Assembly: GCA_038503065.1 (NCBI GenBank)
Contig: JBCAMK010000006.1
Span: 1,674,001-1,738,000 of the forward strand
From: Paragyromitra xinjiangensis
Lineage: Eukaryota > Ascomycota > Pezizomycetes > Pezizales > Discinaceae
DNA: 64,000 bases
Direction: 5' to 3'
Below the pieces are notes generated by a model. The model saw nothing but the letters and a program-made list of their open reading frames with translations. It searched no databases and was not told the DNA's origin. The position numbers were made by a program, and so were the translations under genes. This document shows positions 48,353 to 59,024 of the stretch, one piece after another. How positions within the stretch are numbered: position 1 is the first letter of the stretch; each line of letters starts with the position of its first letter.

Positions 48353-48610
48353 CACGGCATTCCCTCGCCGTGCCTACCACGAGAGGGGGAGGGGAATCAT
48401 TAATTATCCCTCCTCCTCTACCGCCACTGCTGTGGATGCCGGGTGTTTGTTCTAGAAATTAGAACAAACACCCTTCATCACGGTTAATATCGAATATGGT
48501 ATCTTCGTCCTTGGAAAACCATCATACATGTGTAGTTCCCTGCTAACTTGGTTCCTGAGGGGATCGATCGTAATTAGATCCCTCCGGCCTTTCTGTAGAG
48601 GCCTCCTGGG
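48353..48610. repeat. Array unit 1 (reference copy)
   Basis: Hairpin 1: GGCACGGC at 48351-48358 pairs with GCCGTGCC at 48367-48374. Hairpin 2: the purine arm at 48383-48395 pairs with TCCCTCCTCCTC at 48407-48418, with a G-T pair at one position. Hairpin 3: GGGTGTTTGTTCTA at 48441-48454 pairs perfectly with 48460-48473 across a 5-nt loop. The linker stem at 48560-48565/48577-48582 is GGGATC/GATCCC. Confidence 0.8.
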
Positions 48611-48868
48611 CACGGCATTCCCTCGCCGTGCCTGCTACGAGAGGGGGAGGGGAATCGTTAATCATCTCTCCTCCTCTACCGCCACTGCTGTGGATGCCGG
48701 GTGTTTGTTCTAGAAATTAGAACAAACACCCTTCATCCTGGTTAATATCGAATATGGTATCTTCGTCCTTGGGAAACCATCACGCATCTGTAGTTCCCTG
48801 CTAACTTGATTTTTGAAGAGATCGATCATAATTAGATCTCCCCGGCCTTTCTGTAGAGGCCTCCCGGG
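48611..48868. repeat. Array unit 2
   Basis: Same length as unit 1 and the most similar to it. All three hairpins are kept. The linker stem following it, at 48818-48823/48835-48840, is GAGATC/GATCTC, a paired change relative to GGGATC/GATCCC in unit 1. Confidence 0.8.
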
Positions 48869-49130
48869 CACGGCATTCTCTCGCCGTGCCCAAAATGAGG
48901 AGGAGGGAAACCACTAACAATCCCTCCTCCTCCACCGCCGCTGTTAATAGGCGCGGGGTGTTTGTTCTAGAGATCAGAACAAACACCCTTCGTCATGGTT
49001 GATATCGAATATGGTATCTCCATCCCTGGAAAACCGTCACACATGTGTAGTTCCCTGCTAACTCGGTTTCCGAATGGATGGTGATAGAGATGTTGATTAT
49101 TCCCCAATTCGAATTCTGGGGAATAACGTA
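48869..49130. repeat. Array unit 3
   Basis: Hairpin 2 is a perfect 12-bp stem, GAGGAGGAGGGA at 48897-48908 with TCCCTCCTCCTC at 48921-48932. Hairpin 3 keeps GGGTGTTTGTTCT/AGAACAAACACCC. In its linker a different hairpin, TTATTCCCCA/TGGGGAATAA (about 49098-49128), replaces the GATC stem. Confidence 0.75.
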
Positions 49131-49370
49131 TTATACCGTGTACCCGATCATCATCGTGTAACCTATCAGGTCTAAACTCAGAATTGCTTCAGACCATAAT
49201 TCTTCAGCCATCAACAAACCACCATACGGGCCTTAACAAAAGTACAAAATCAACTAGATGTGGCAGACTTCTAAAAAGTCACTTCAGGTTGTTAATGAGG
49301 CAGCAGCTTTGCTTTCTGGTGTTGACTTGGATCTAGAACGAAATGGATGAAATTCGTTCTGAAGCCTCTG

Positions 49371-49500
49371 ATGGGTACGGCATTTCCCTTGCCGTGCCCA
49401 CCACGAGAGGGGGAGGGAAATCATTAATCATCCCTCCTCCTCCACCGCCACTAGTAATAAATGACGGGTGTTCTAGTTTTCCAAGAACGATCCTTCGTTT
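49371..49500. repeat. Array unit 4 (core)
   Basis: Hairpin 1 reads GGTACGGC/GCCGTGCC with a T-G pair. Hairpin 2 is kept. Hairpin 3 is shortened to TGTTCT...AGAAC. It lies about two periods after unit 3; the intervening copy is eroded. Confidence 0.65.
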
Positions 49501-50052
49501 GGGTTACGTGGTAGAGCATGGTATATCCGTTCTGGAAATTTGTGATGATAATACTGCTTACTCTGCAGTCTGGACCAGGTCTCACAAGGACCAGAAAGAT
49601 GTTGGTTATCCCGGATTCAACGTCTAGGATATTTCTTATTAGAGAGAGGGAAATCTCCTCCCCCTCCTCGGTACCTGGGAACAGGTACTCAAGATGTCAT
49701 AGATGAGAACAAACCCTTCGTCTCGGTTGGCGTTAAGCATAGTACACCGTTTCTGGAAACAGTGATAACTAGTTGTTAGACAGGAAGTTTCCTCGAGGAC
49801 CAGAGATGGTTCGGGTGTAGTGAATCCACCCCGTCGTATCCACAATGCGAGAGAGGGGGGATAATACTGGCCCTTCCTCCTCCTGCTCTTAGGTGGGATG
49901 TTCTAGTTTCTAAGAACAAATACCTTCTCAGTTGGCGTCGGGTAACGTATCCATCTCTGAAAACTGCGATATATAGTTCCTGCTAACTTCGTTTCTAGAG
50001 ACGACGCTGAAGTCCTTCTCATAACCCAGTTTGGGTTCCGAAGAATATCCTC

Positions 50053-50200
50053 TGGGCACGGGATTCTCGCCATGCCCTATGAGGGGGAGGGAAACCACTA
50101 ACAATCCCTCCCCCTCTCTTGCTGGGGTGTTTGTTCTCGGCAATTGAACAAACACCCCTCTCGATCCATGGCACGGCATCATCCACCGCCGTGCGTGTAA
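50053..50200. repeat. Array unit 7 and terminal stub
   Basis: Hairpin 2 is a perfect 12-bp stem with GAGGGGGAGGGA at 50081-50092 and TCCCTCCCCCTC at 50105-50116, differing from unit 3 by a paired A-T to G-C change. Hairpin 3 is GGGTGTTTGTTC/GAACAAACACCC with a longer loop. A further GCACGGC...GCCGTGC hairpin follows at about 50171-50194. Confidence 0.7.
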
Positions 50201-50330
50201 TGGTATTTCCATTCTCACCCTTGATCTCGAGCACCGCTGATAGCATCCAGTTGAGCTCATCGAATACTAACCTGGAAGAACGTCCATTATCGACTATGTA
50301 AGTTTAATCCAAATCACCCTTGAGCTAAAG

Positions 50331-51379
50331 ATACTAACTCCCTAGCTCCGCATCTACTACAGCCTAACCACTGATATTCCATTATCCCACTGCCCCATCA
50401 AGCGTTTGCTATTGCGTGGAACAAACACCTGGCACCATCCACCCTACGCTCATGGGACGGTGGGGTCGACCCACTTCCTATAGTGGAGGGTGGGTATTGG
50501 GACTCTTAAGGTGGTCCCGTTGGTCGTTTTCGGCAGCGCTACCAATTTCGCCGAAAATCCTCGGGCTTATTTTTCTGCGGTGGATCATCGGGAACATTAT
50601 ACTGGTTATCGTAGGTGTAAGTAATGGTTATCTGACGAGTAGTGCGGTGCTAATAAACATGTTTGGACAGGGAAGATTTCATAATGGTTCCGGCTACCGC
50701 AACGCCAGCAGGCTAGCTGGGCCTGAATGCTTTGGGACTTCTAGATCCGACCCATTAATCCTCCAGAGTACCTGGTTGTGGCTCATATATTTGATAGTGT
50801 GGTGGACGGTGGTATGCAGCTGGCTGCGTGTATGGGTAGATACGGGCCATGCACTGGTGTACATGTAGGTAGAGGGTATTCTATCTTACCGTACTCAATA
50901 AATCTGCTTATCAATTCCAATCCTACATCCAAGATAATCTGCATCCCACCATGATGGATAATCACGACAAACAGCATTTTTAGGATAAACGGAATAATAA
51001 ATCACCCACTCGCTTAACCCCCGTCAAGCTTAACGCAACGTCTGTTTGTTGAAGTGAGCGCACAGACCCTGCGGGAACGCGAGCTTAACGCGAGCCGTAC
51101 CATTCTGTGTCTCGTTCGGGTTGTTTCCTGGTAGAATTTCCCCGGGGTATCGTTTCCGTTCTACGGGTTCTACTGTACGGCTCGTCTACTCACCATAAGT
51201 AATCCTGCTTCTCTTGGAATCCCAAACACCAGGTATCCACATTCACACATTCACACATTCACATATTCGCATATTCACGTGTCCACGTGATCTGCATCTG
51301 CCCGTCCAAACCCACCTGCATCCATCCCCACAGCATCACGAAGCTTCAATATCTTCTACAGCAGAAACACCCATCCATC
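50331..51379. promoter_or_regulatory. Region upstream of the SRA-YDG gene
   Basis: About 1 kb. A last array-like fragment, GAACAAACACC, occurs near 50419. A 9-bp microsatellite based on CACATTCA lies at about 51239-51282 and is followed by an overlapping CACGTGTCCACGTGA motif. It should contain the promoter. Confidence 0.4.
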
Positions 51380-52770
51380 ATGTCTGACTACGAACTCCAA
51401 CGGTAAGAACCCCCCCCTCTCCACTCCCATCACTCCATACTGACCCCCCCAGCGAACGCAACATCCTCGCCAACAAAGCCCTCCTCGCGCAACTCGGCCT
51501 CGAAAAACCCGCTGCTCCCATCAAGCCCCTCCTCAAAAAACGCAAAGCCCCATCCGACCCTAGCACCGTCCGCAAATCCGCACGCGTAGCCAACCAACGA
51601 GACCGCACACACTCCCCCGCCCCCTCCTCCTCCTCCTCTTCCTCCTCCGAAGACGAATACACCCCTAAAAACCGCAGATCTAAACGTCGCATCCCCTTCA
51701 TCGACTTAGAAACAACCGAAGGCGACGCCGCGTCCCTCCGTCGCCGCATCGTTAATGGCCGGTGCGTCCAACACATCTCCCGCTCCCACGTCCGTCCAGA
51801 CCCTAAAGTACATGGTGCAATCCCCGGAATACGGGTTGGGAAATGGTGGCCGACACGACTAGCATGTAGTGCAGACGGCGTACATCCTGTTTGTCCCCCC
51901 CTCCCTTCCCCTTCCTCCTAGACTAACTTCCCCAGCCTCCCGTCAGCGGAATCTACGGCTCCGGCTCCACCGGTGCATTCTCTGTCGCCCTCTCTGGCGG
52001 CTACGAAGACGACATCGACGAAGGGTTCCGGTTCACATACACAGGCTCCGGCGGACGCGACCTAAAGGGTACAGTGAACAAGCCGAAGAATCTACGAACT
52101 GCGCCGCAGAGTTGTGATCAGACGCTCACTGGGGGGAATTTGGCGTTGAAGACGAGCTGTGATACTGGGATGCCGGTTAGGGTTATACGTGGGTATAAGG
52201 CGGAGTTGGGCCCGAGTGAGGGGTATAGGTATGATGGGCTGTATAGGGTTTTGAAGGCGTGGGAGGATATGGGGTTGGCTGGGTTTAAGGTTTGGAGGTT
52301 TGCGTTTAAGAGGGTGGATGGGCAGGCGCCTATTAAGTTTGATGGTGGGTTTTGATTCTGATTGGGGCTGAATTTGGCTGATTGATTGTTTAGCGGGGCC
52401 GGTGGAGAGTGGGGAGGAGAGTGAAGAGGAGGGGAACGAGGTGAAGGAGGAAGAGGAGGAAGAGGTGAAGTTTGAAGAGGAGGATGAGGTGGAAGAAGAG
52501 GATGAAGTGAAGTTTGAAGTCGAGACTGTTGTTAAAGAAGACATCGCCTCTGAGGACTCGGCCGATGAACTCTCTGCACCTAGACGCAGGGGTAGGAAGG
52601 TTAAGACCGAACCTAGAGTTGAAATCAACGTCAGGGTCAAGACTGAGGTTAAGACTGAGGTTAAGATCGAGACTAAGACTAAAGCTCCGAAGAAAACTAA
52701 GGGTCCTACCCTGAAGGTCAAAAAGGCGGTTGAACCGCAGATCAGGAGGAATACGAGACAGCGTATCTAG
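51380..52770 (+). CDS. SRA-YDG domain protein (putative modified-DNA reader)
   Basis: Four exons: 51380-51402, 51453-51888, 51936-52344 and 52394-52770, 414 residues, all phases closing. After a Lys/Arg/Ser-rich N-terminus the SRA domain begins near residue 120 (VHGAIPGIRVGKWWPTRL). It shows the family signatures SVALSGGYEDDIDEGFRFTY and TYTGSGGRDLKG, then QSCDQTLTGGNLAL, SCDTGMPVRVIRGYKAE and GYRYDGLYRVLKAWED. These match the SAD/SRA fold that binds 5-methylcytosine-containing DNA in UHRF1 and plant SUVH proteins. No RING, PHD or SET domain is present. The C-terminal 125 residues are strongly acidic and then carry short KTEVKTEVKIETKTK repeats, so may be a chromatin-binding tail. Whether the 5mC pocket works here is not shown by sequence alone. 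Confidence 0.9.
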
Positions 52771-53422
52771 GTAGATAATGTGACCATGTTCTACAAGCTG
52801 GTAGGAAAACGAGGTTTGGAGTAGTGGGGGTATGTGTGATTGTACTTTCTGGAGGAGGATTTGTTGGGCTCGGCGAAAGGTTACGTGCTTTAATTCTAGC
52901 TTCTATTATTCGGGATTTGTGCTTTATTGTGTGGAGTATTATTATTAGCGGTGGATTGCTGTATTTTGTCCAGAATCAGAGTCGAGCTTCGATGCGATAC
53001 GTGAGAAATGTCTTTGTTGCCGCTTTTGCTCGGAAGTGTCAGCAGGTGAAGAGTGATGTGAGATGCAGCTGACTTGATCACCAGAGAGAAGAGTCCTGTC
53101 TTCTGTCTTCTGTATTCTGTATTCTGTCTTCTGTCTTCTCTTCCTGAACATCTCCTCTATTCCTGAACATCTCCAGTACTTCACTCCCTTCCATGAGGTT
53201 ATCCCGACATCACCACTGTTTCAGCTCTGTGTTATTCCTCTCCTGTGGTGTTTCACTCTCCCCTGCGGCTCAAGCCCCCTGAACTTCCTGTTTCTTCGCC
53301 AACGCAACCCGCATACAAATTCCACCCACCCCCTTCTTCCTCCCTCCCTCCTTCCATTTCCTGCTTCATTCACTCTTTCAATTCCTGCTTTTCCATTTCC
53401 TTCTCCCACACTCTTTATAGCC
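52771..53422. other. Intergenic region with a CTGTCTT microsatellite
   Basis: 3' flank of the SRA gene and leader of the kinase gene. At 53096-53139 six 7-bp units (CTGTCTT/CTGTATT) occur in tandem, followed by a duplicated TTCCTGAACATCTCC. The region 53280-53420 is C/T-rich, as expected for a fungal 5' leader. Confidence 0.6.
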
Positions 53423-54408
53423 ATGACCTCCCCCCGATCCTTCCTCCCAACCCTCCGCAACATCAGGCCCGCCGTTCCCCTCCTCCGCATAACCCGTCCT
53501 CTCCACACCACCCGTCCCCTCCACACCTCTCCCCGCTCCCCCACCCTCCCCAGCACCAAAGTCGGCAGCTTCCGCCAAGGCCTCACCCACAGCCGCTTCG
53601 GCCAGTCCTGCCGCCTCTACTCCGCCCCCGGCCGCAAACTCGGTGAAACCGCCGGCAGCAGAAACCCCTTCCCCGTAGTCCCACTCCTCGTAATCCTAGC
53701 CGCCGGCAGCAGTGGATTCTACCTCCTCATCCAACAACGAAAAGGTTCTTCCCTCCCCCAGCCTCCAGCACGACCCAACTAACAACAACAGACATGTCTA
53801 AAGGCGCTACTTTCAGCCCCACCGACGTAGCCGTAATCTTCGTCCTCGGCGGCCCCGGCGCCGGCAAAGGGACCCAATGCGCGAACCTCGTCCGTGACTA
53901 CGGTTTCGTCCACCTCTCCGCTGGAGACCTCCTCCGTGCGGAACAAGCCCGTCCTGGGAGTGAGTTCGGAGAACTCATCAAGACGTATATCCGCGAGGGT
54001 AAGATCGTACCAATGGAAGTAACGGTGGCATTACTCGAGAATGCAATGAAGGATGCGATCGCGAAGCAAAACAAGAAGCGGTTTCTAATCGATGGGTTCC
54101 CGCGACAAATGGACCAGGCGGTGAAGTTTGAAGATGAAGTTTGTGAGAGTCGGTTTACGCTGTTTTTTGAGTGTCCGGAGGAGGTGCTGTTGCAGCGGTT
54201 GTTGAAGCGTGGGGAGACGAGTGGGAGGGAGGATGATAATATTGAGAGTATTAGGAAGAGGTTTAGGACTTTCGTGGAGACTAGTATGCCCGTTGTGGAG
54301 TACTATGAGAAGCAGGAGAAGGTGGTGAGGATTGATAGTTCGAGTTCGCCGGAAGGGGTTTATGCGCAGGTGCGCAGGGAGCTTGCGGTAGGTGTTCTGT
54401 CTCTGTAG
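53423..54408 (+). CDS. URA6: UMP-CMP kinase (uridylate kinase) with N-terminal membrane anchor
   Basis: Phosphorylates UMP (and dUMP/CMP) with ATP in pyrimidine nucleotide synthesis. Two exons, 53423-53744 and 53792-54408, 312 residues. The 47-nt intron has a CTAAC branch site and joins QQRK to DMSKGATFSPTDVAVIF. The catalytic domain shows the P-loop FVLGGPGAGKGTQCANLV, the NMP-binding start HLSAGDLLRAEQ, then EGKIVPMEVTVALL, FLIDGFPRQMDQAV and a LID region with LLKRGETSGREDDN. The first exon adds an Arg/Ser/Thr-rich leader without acidic residues in its first 70 positions, like a mitochondrial presequence, and a hydrophobic segment (FPVVPLLVILAAGSSGFYLL). The start codon of the second exon (MSKGA) could alone give a soluble 204-residue kinase, so two isoforms are possible. 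Confidence 0.92.
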
Positions 54409-57400
54409 GATTGGGTTGTGCTGATTTTGTCAAGGGGAAACTACAGCCGGAGGAACGGAGGAGGGAGAAGGTTACTGCGTGAATGCATGGTCTGGTTATT
54501 GCTTCGTGTGAGTTTGTGGTGCCGTGTTAGAGTTGAGGCGTGGTAGGATACCCGGGTTTTAGTATTGTGTAATAGACGGTCCTTGGCGACGTTTTCTTTG
54601 TTGAGTGGATGCATTAGATCGGGTGTGTTTTTGAGTAGTGGTGAGTGCATAGCAGTGTTTATTTTGAGATTGTGAGTGGTGTCATGGGTGGTCACTCGGT
54701 TTTGTGAGTGAGAGTTTGTGTTTGGGCCAATGATCGTGAATCGTAGGGTGTTTAATAGTTCATAGCGGGTGTATTCGTTCGGGCAGGAGCATGTATGCTA
54801 ATACAACCTACAATACCCTCGTCAATTTTGATACGCTGGTCGATGAAGTTTGTTGGCCGCGCGTCTCTAGGGTGGTGGTCGGCGGGTATTTGATCCCAAC
54901 AAAGCTTATCTCACACTGATTTCAATGATGGAAAAATCATATCCCTTACAAACGCCCTTTTATTTTTTGAATCAAAAAGAAACAACACAATAAACCTACT
55001 GACATGAAAAAATTGATAAAAAAGTTAAACCACGCCTTTCAACTACCCTGGGAGTTACACCATCATCTCCTGCTCCCTCCGCTCACCGTTAATAGCTTAT
55101 TGATTATCATAGCCCCACCGCTCCAGTCATGACTACCGGGATGTTGCTAATCGTAAATGTGGCCGCAGAGCTGAAGAATAACACGGTAGACAGGCGAAAG
55201 GTTTATGAACTTGTAGAGTCGTGGATGTACGCGTGGTATTAGGGTTTGTAGGGCACGAGAAGATAAGTCGGTAGGTTTTCTTATGGTAGCTGTCGTAGGA
55301 CTCAACCCTCTCATGTTAAACGGTGAGGGGGCTTGTGTAGGACTTGCTTATAGGTAATATTGATATTGATTAGGTGATTCTGCTCTGAGGGTAGTCTATA
55401 TATACTGTCATAGCTTGGGTGCAGTTTCTCGCTCGGATTCGTTAGGGTTGGCTTCTGAGGATGTCGAAAGGCTTTTTGATGTCCTGGAGCTGGGCCTTTT
55501 CGTCGACCGCTTGTTTGCTATGCCTTTGGTGGGTGTTTGGTGTTTTTATGGGGGGATTTGAAGAGTTTTTCGAGGGTTGTTCGTTACTTGAGTATCGGTG
55601 ATAATGTTTAGTCTTTTATCTTTACTGTTTTCCCTCTTTCTTTATCGCTGTTATTATCTTTTCCGGTATACTCATTCTCCTCAACCTTCAATTCCTCTTC
55701 ACTGAGCCTTTGATTTCCGTGCTTAAGAAGCATGATGCTAGATCTCATAGTGTTTCTCTATCTCTTCCTTTCTCGTCTCATCTGTTAAGAGCCAGGCTGA
55801 ACCAACTTTGATTTTTGCGTTCGATTCCGCCGGGCCATCGTAGGGCTGATGAAGAGAGGCACGAGAGATGCTTTGGTTAAAGACTGGTTTTTAAGAAGGT
55901 AGGTGGTAATCTGGGTAATACACCGCAGCCTATCCTTGCCATCGGACTCATTTTTAAGCCCTTTACTACAGCTTCCTCGACTATTACTACCATTTTTCTA
56001 TTTAGTTTCTTGGGATTCATATTCGGAAAGCTTACCATAGCTGAGATTTTGTCTCTTTCGGATAATAGAATGTTGTGGTGCTTCTATCTCTTTCCTTGCG
56101 TTTTCTGGAGGCTAGGGCCGAAGTAGCTTTAATTTTGCGTTCGATTTTGTCGCCGGGTCAATGTAGGATTAGAGGAGAGTATTGTGTGCTTGGCAATGAG
56201 GTTCGTAGTTTTAAGGTATAAGAGGGTAATCTTGTGCCACCCATATAAGATTTCTAACGGTAGCCTAGTAAGACTCCTAATGCTCCTCGCACAGAAGAAT
56301 GAGAGAACACCTGAGGTACGGGTACTTCAACTTCGCTAGGAACAGCGGCCCTGAGGGTGTCGAAAAGTTTTCGATACCCGTGTGAAGCTGGACCTTTTCG
56401 TCGCTCACCTGCTGGTGAGTACGTAGTTTCCTATAAGGGGATGACTTACTATTCTCTATTCCTTGCAGGATGTTGGTGAGAGCGACTAGGCCCTCGGTAT
56501 TCTCTGTACTTTTCCGTCCTCTCCTTTCTTGGGATTTATCGCTTACTACTTCCTCTTGTCCGCCTTCATCCTTATTTTGCTGAGATCCCTAGGTTTGTCT
56601 TTAGTAGGTTGCTCATTTATCTCCGGTTTCTTTACTAGACCTTCAAGTCTCCTTGAGCTTCGCACTTGGGATGGGTATTGTGGTTAGGATTTGTCTCTTT
56701 CATATAGGAGGGCCTTGTGGTGTTTCTCCGGTTTCCTCCTTGACTCTTCTTCTAAAAGCTGGAGTTCTGAGTGATTGCATTTTTTTGGCTTGACTTTGGC
56801 GGCGTTATCGGGAGCTGGGTGAAAAAGAATGGAATTTATCGCTGCAGGGGTGGGAGGGGGGGGGGTAAGTGAGCGTGCTCTAGTTTAGGTTGGTTTCTAG
56901 AGGAGAGCGAGTGAAAGTTGGATGGTAGACAGTAGTGATTGATAGAGTGGGAGCGTTGGGGAAGTGGTTGTGGGAGTGTGAGACGAGGTGTGACTCGATG
57001 CGACCCGAAACACAACTATGATGGGTGTGATAAGATTTACTCATAGGGTGTAAAGAATTGTAAGAATATTCAATTGATGGGATCTAGTTACGTTGGTTTA
57101 TTGGGGGGCTAACCTCATACCACCTTCTCAATTTCTTTGTGTTTGATACGGATGGTCAAATACGTAGAATGAAACCTAATAACGGCCTGACCACCCTATC
57201 ATTCCCGGTAACAGTCGCAAACGAAAGCGGGGTCCGCCTAGATAACTTTTCGGCTTTGATATCTGCTGTTGCCAAGCAGAAGTTTCACTCTCAACTACCA
57301 CTGCAGAGTGAAGCAGGATACTCTAGAGGCGTCTAGGGTATCTATACTGGCTCGTGCTCCCCGCTCTAGCAATAGCGTTACCAGAGAGCTACGGTTACAC

Positions 57401-58309
57401 GATGACGTCGGATGTCTGTAGTTTTTGGCGGCTGCTGACCGCTCGATTTAGGGGAACCGGTGAGAGGGGTTCTTTGAGAAAGTGGTTTGTTCGGAAGAGC
57501 ATTTCAAGCTCTTAGCCCTATATTCTCGGAAACTTGAAGCATAATTTCATTTGGTATATCGAGGGACTTTTGGGACTTTTGGGCAGGCCCAGAGGATCTT
57601 TTAGGGTTGCATGACTTGTATAGAATTTCGAGTGGTTACGAGGGGTGGGTTTGTGGGTAGGGTCGATATTATGGGTACATGTAGCTAGACTGTCGTTCTT
57701 TTTTTTTGGCAGCTAACTTACCCTCTTTTGTAGTCATGCCCAATGAACGTCATCTGCTTTTCAGCCATCTATTCCGTATGCGAAAATGTCAACGATCCGC
57801 AAGCAGAAGCAAGAGCAAGATTATTCGTGTAAACGATAGGAGGAAGGAAGATCGATTCGTATACATCCTTCACCTGCACCTACATCCTGGATGTCTGTAT
57901 TAATACAGTGGTAGGATCCACCCAATCGCATGATAGAAACTTATGACAAAGGCCGTTCCCGTGGTGTTCTCAGTTGTGGCGCTAACTTATCTCTCTACCC
58001 TTTAGACACGGCTTGTTGAAGTGTAGTTTTCTGGTGGGCCCTGCCGCTAGTTATATCCCTGTCGAACCTTCCGGCGTTAGTCTAAATGAACACTTAGTCT
58101 ACAGAGATTGCCAGTTCATACAATATACTCGTTCATACGGCAGATACTAGGCTCGTTCCTATCCCCTGCTGCCTCCTACGGTACGCAGCAAGCTGCGCAG
58201 TGGGGCTGGGCACGAGACTAGGTAGATACAGTTCATACACAGTGCCAATCCACACGAGATGCAATGTGATGGATCAAAAGATTACAGACACTCTTTTCTA
58301 GTTTCTTAT
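54409..58309. other. Gene desert
   Basis: About 3.9 kb with no supported coding sequence. Contains degenerate repeats (separate entry) and AT-rich stretches. The first 150 bp are probably the URA6 3' untranslated region. Confidence 0.45.
55690..56840. repeat. Three degenerate tandem-like repeats
   Basis: Copies near 55730-55890, 56040-56190 and 56690-56830 share, in the same order, a GTGTTTCT-like block, a CTTTCC/TTCCTTTC block, an AGCCAGGCTGA-like block, TTGCGTTCGATT and GCCGGG. A second shared block, CTGAGG(A/G)TGTCGAAA...CCTTTTCGTCG, occurs near 55456 and 56348. Identity is low, so the copies are old. Confidence 0.5.
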
Positions 58310-58480
58310 GCATTGCATTGGTTTCTTTGAGTCAGGTACATCTACCATCTGTTTCGCCCTCCTTCTACTGCTCTACTCTAACCATTCGACATATATATAG
58401 GGACATTCCACCTAGTAGTTACGGGAAAGTGGCTTCTGAATGCCAGCCTCATGAATGCACCATGAGACCCCGTGACCATG

Positions 58481-58561
58481 TCTTCGGTAGTACAGTGGTC
58501 AGTATATCCGCCTGTCAATACAGCTGCGCGGGTGACCGGGGTTCGATTCCCCGCCGAAGAG
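58481..58561 (+). tRNA. tRNA-Asp(GTC), intron-containing, copy 1
   Basis: Cloverleaf: acceptor TCTTCGG/CCGAAGA, D arm GTAC...GTAT, anticodon stem TCCGC/GCGGG with loop CTGTCA, T arm CGGGG-TTCGATT-CCCCG, discriminator G. A 9-nt intron (ATACAGCTG) sits after position 37, the standard site. Spliced length is 72 nt. A T7 run follows at 58574-58580 as Pol III terminator. A and B boxes are intact. Confidence 0.95.
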
Positions 58562-58753
58562 TACAGTACATTCTTTTTTTGGCCCCCAGGCTGTAGCTAG
58601 GCTACAGGTTAGGTACGCTCACAATCTGCTTCGTCTTCTTCCTACTGCTTTACTATGGGCGTACACATATGTATAGATATTCTACCTAGTAGTTATGTAG
58701 AGTGGCTTCTGAATGCCAGCTTCATGAGTGCACCATGAGACCCCGTGACCATG

Positions 58754-58834
58754 TCTTCGGTAGTACAGTGGTCAGTATATCCGCCTGTCAACACAGCTGC
58801 GCGGGTGACCGGGGTTCGATTCCCCGCCGAAGAG
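58754..58834 (+). tRNA. tRNA-Asp(GTC), intron-containing, copy 2
   Basis: Same mature sequence as copy 1; the intron reads ACACAGCTG. A T run follows just downstream. Confidence 0.95.
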
Positions 58835-59024
58835 TACAGTACATTCTTTTTTTGGCCCCCAGGCTGTAGCTAGGCTACAAGTTAGGTACGCTCATCATCT
58901 GCTTCGTCTTCTTCCTACTGCTTTACTATGGGCGTACACATGTATAGATATTTCACCTGGTAGTCATGGAGAGTGGCTCCTGAATTTTAGCTTCATGAGT
59001 GCACCGTGAGACCCCGTGACCATG

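Larger units (their letters stand above)
48216..50330. repeat. Tandem array of about 258-bp multi-hairpin units
   Basis: At least seven degenerate copies. Anchors of the first hairpin lie at 48353, 48611 and 48869 (exact 258-bp spacing), then 49374 and 50056; weaker copies lie near 49630 and 49850, and a stub near 50171. A full unit holds, in order, a GGCACGGC/GCCGTGCC hairpin, a GA-rich/TC-rich hairpin of 12-13 bp, and a GGGTGTTTGTTCT/AGAACAAACACCC hairpin with a 14-bp stem in copies 1 and 2. A linker with a GGGATC/GATCCC-type stem and the phrase GTAGTTCCCTGCTAACTTG follows. There is no long open reading frame. It is not a CRISPR array and matches no transposon known to me. Transcription is unknown. 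Confidence 0.85.

Noticed and set aside
48200..50330. CRISPR-like array
   Set aside because: Units are about 258 bp with internal inverted repeats, not short direct repeats with unique spacers, and the host is a eukaryote.
53221..53590. Minus-strand Gly/Arg-rich frame of 121 codons
   Set aside because: It mirrors the C-rich leader and first exon of the UMP-CMP kinase and has no domain.
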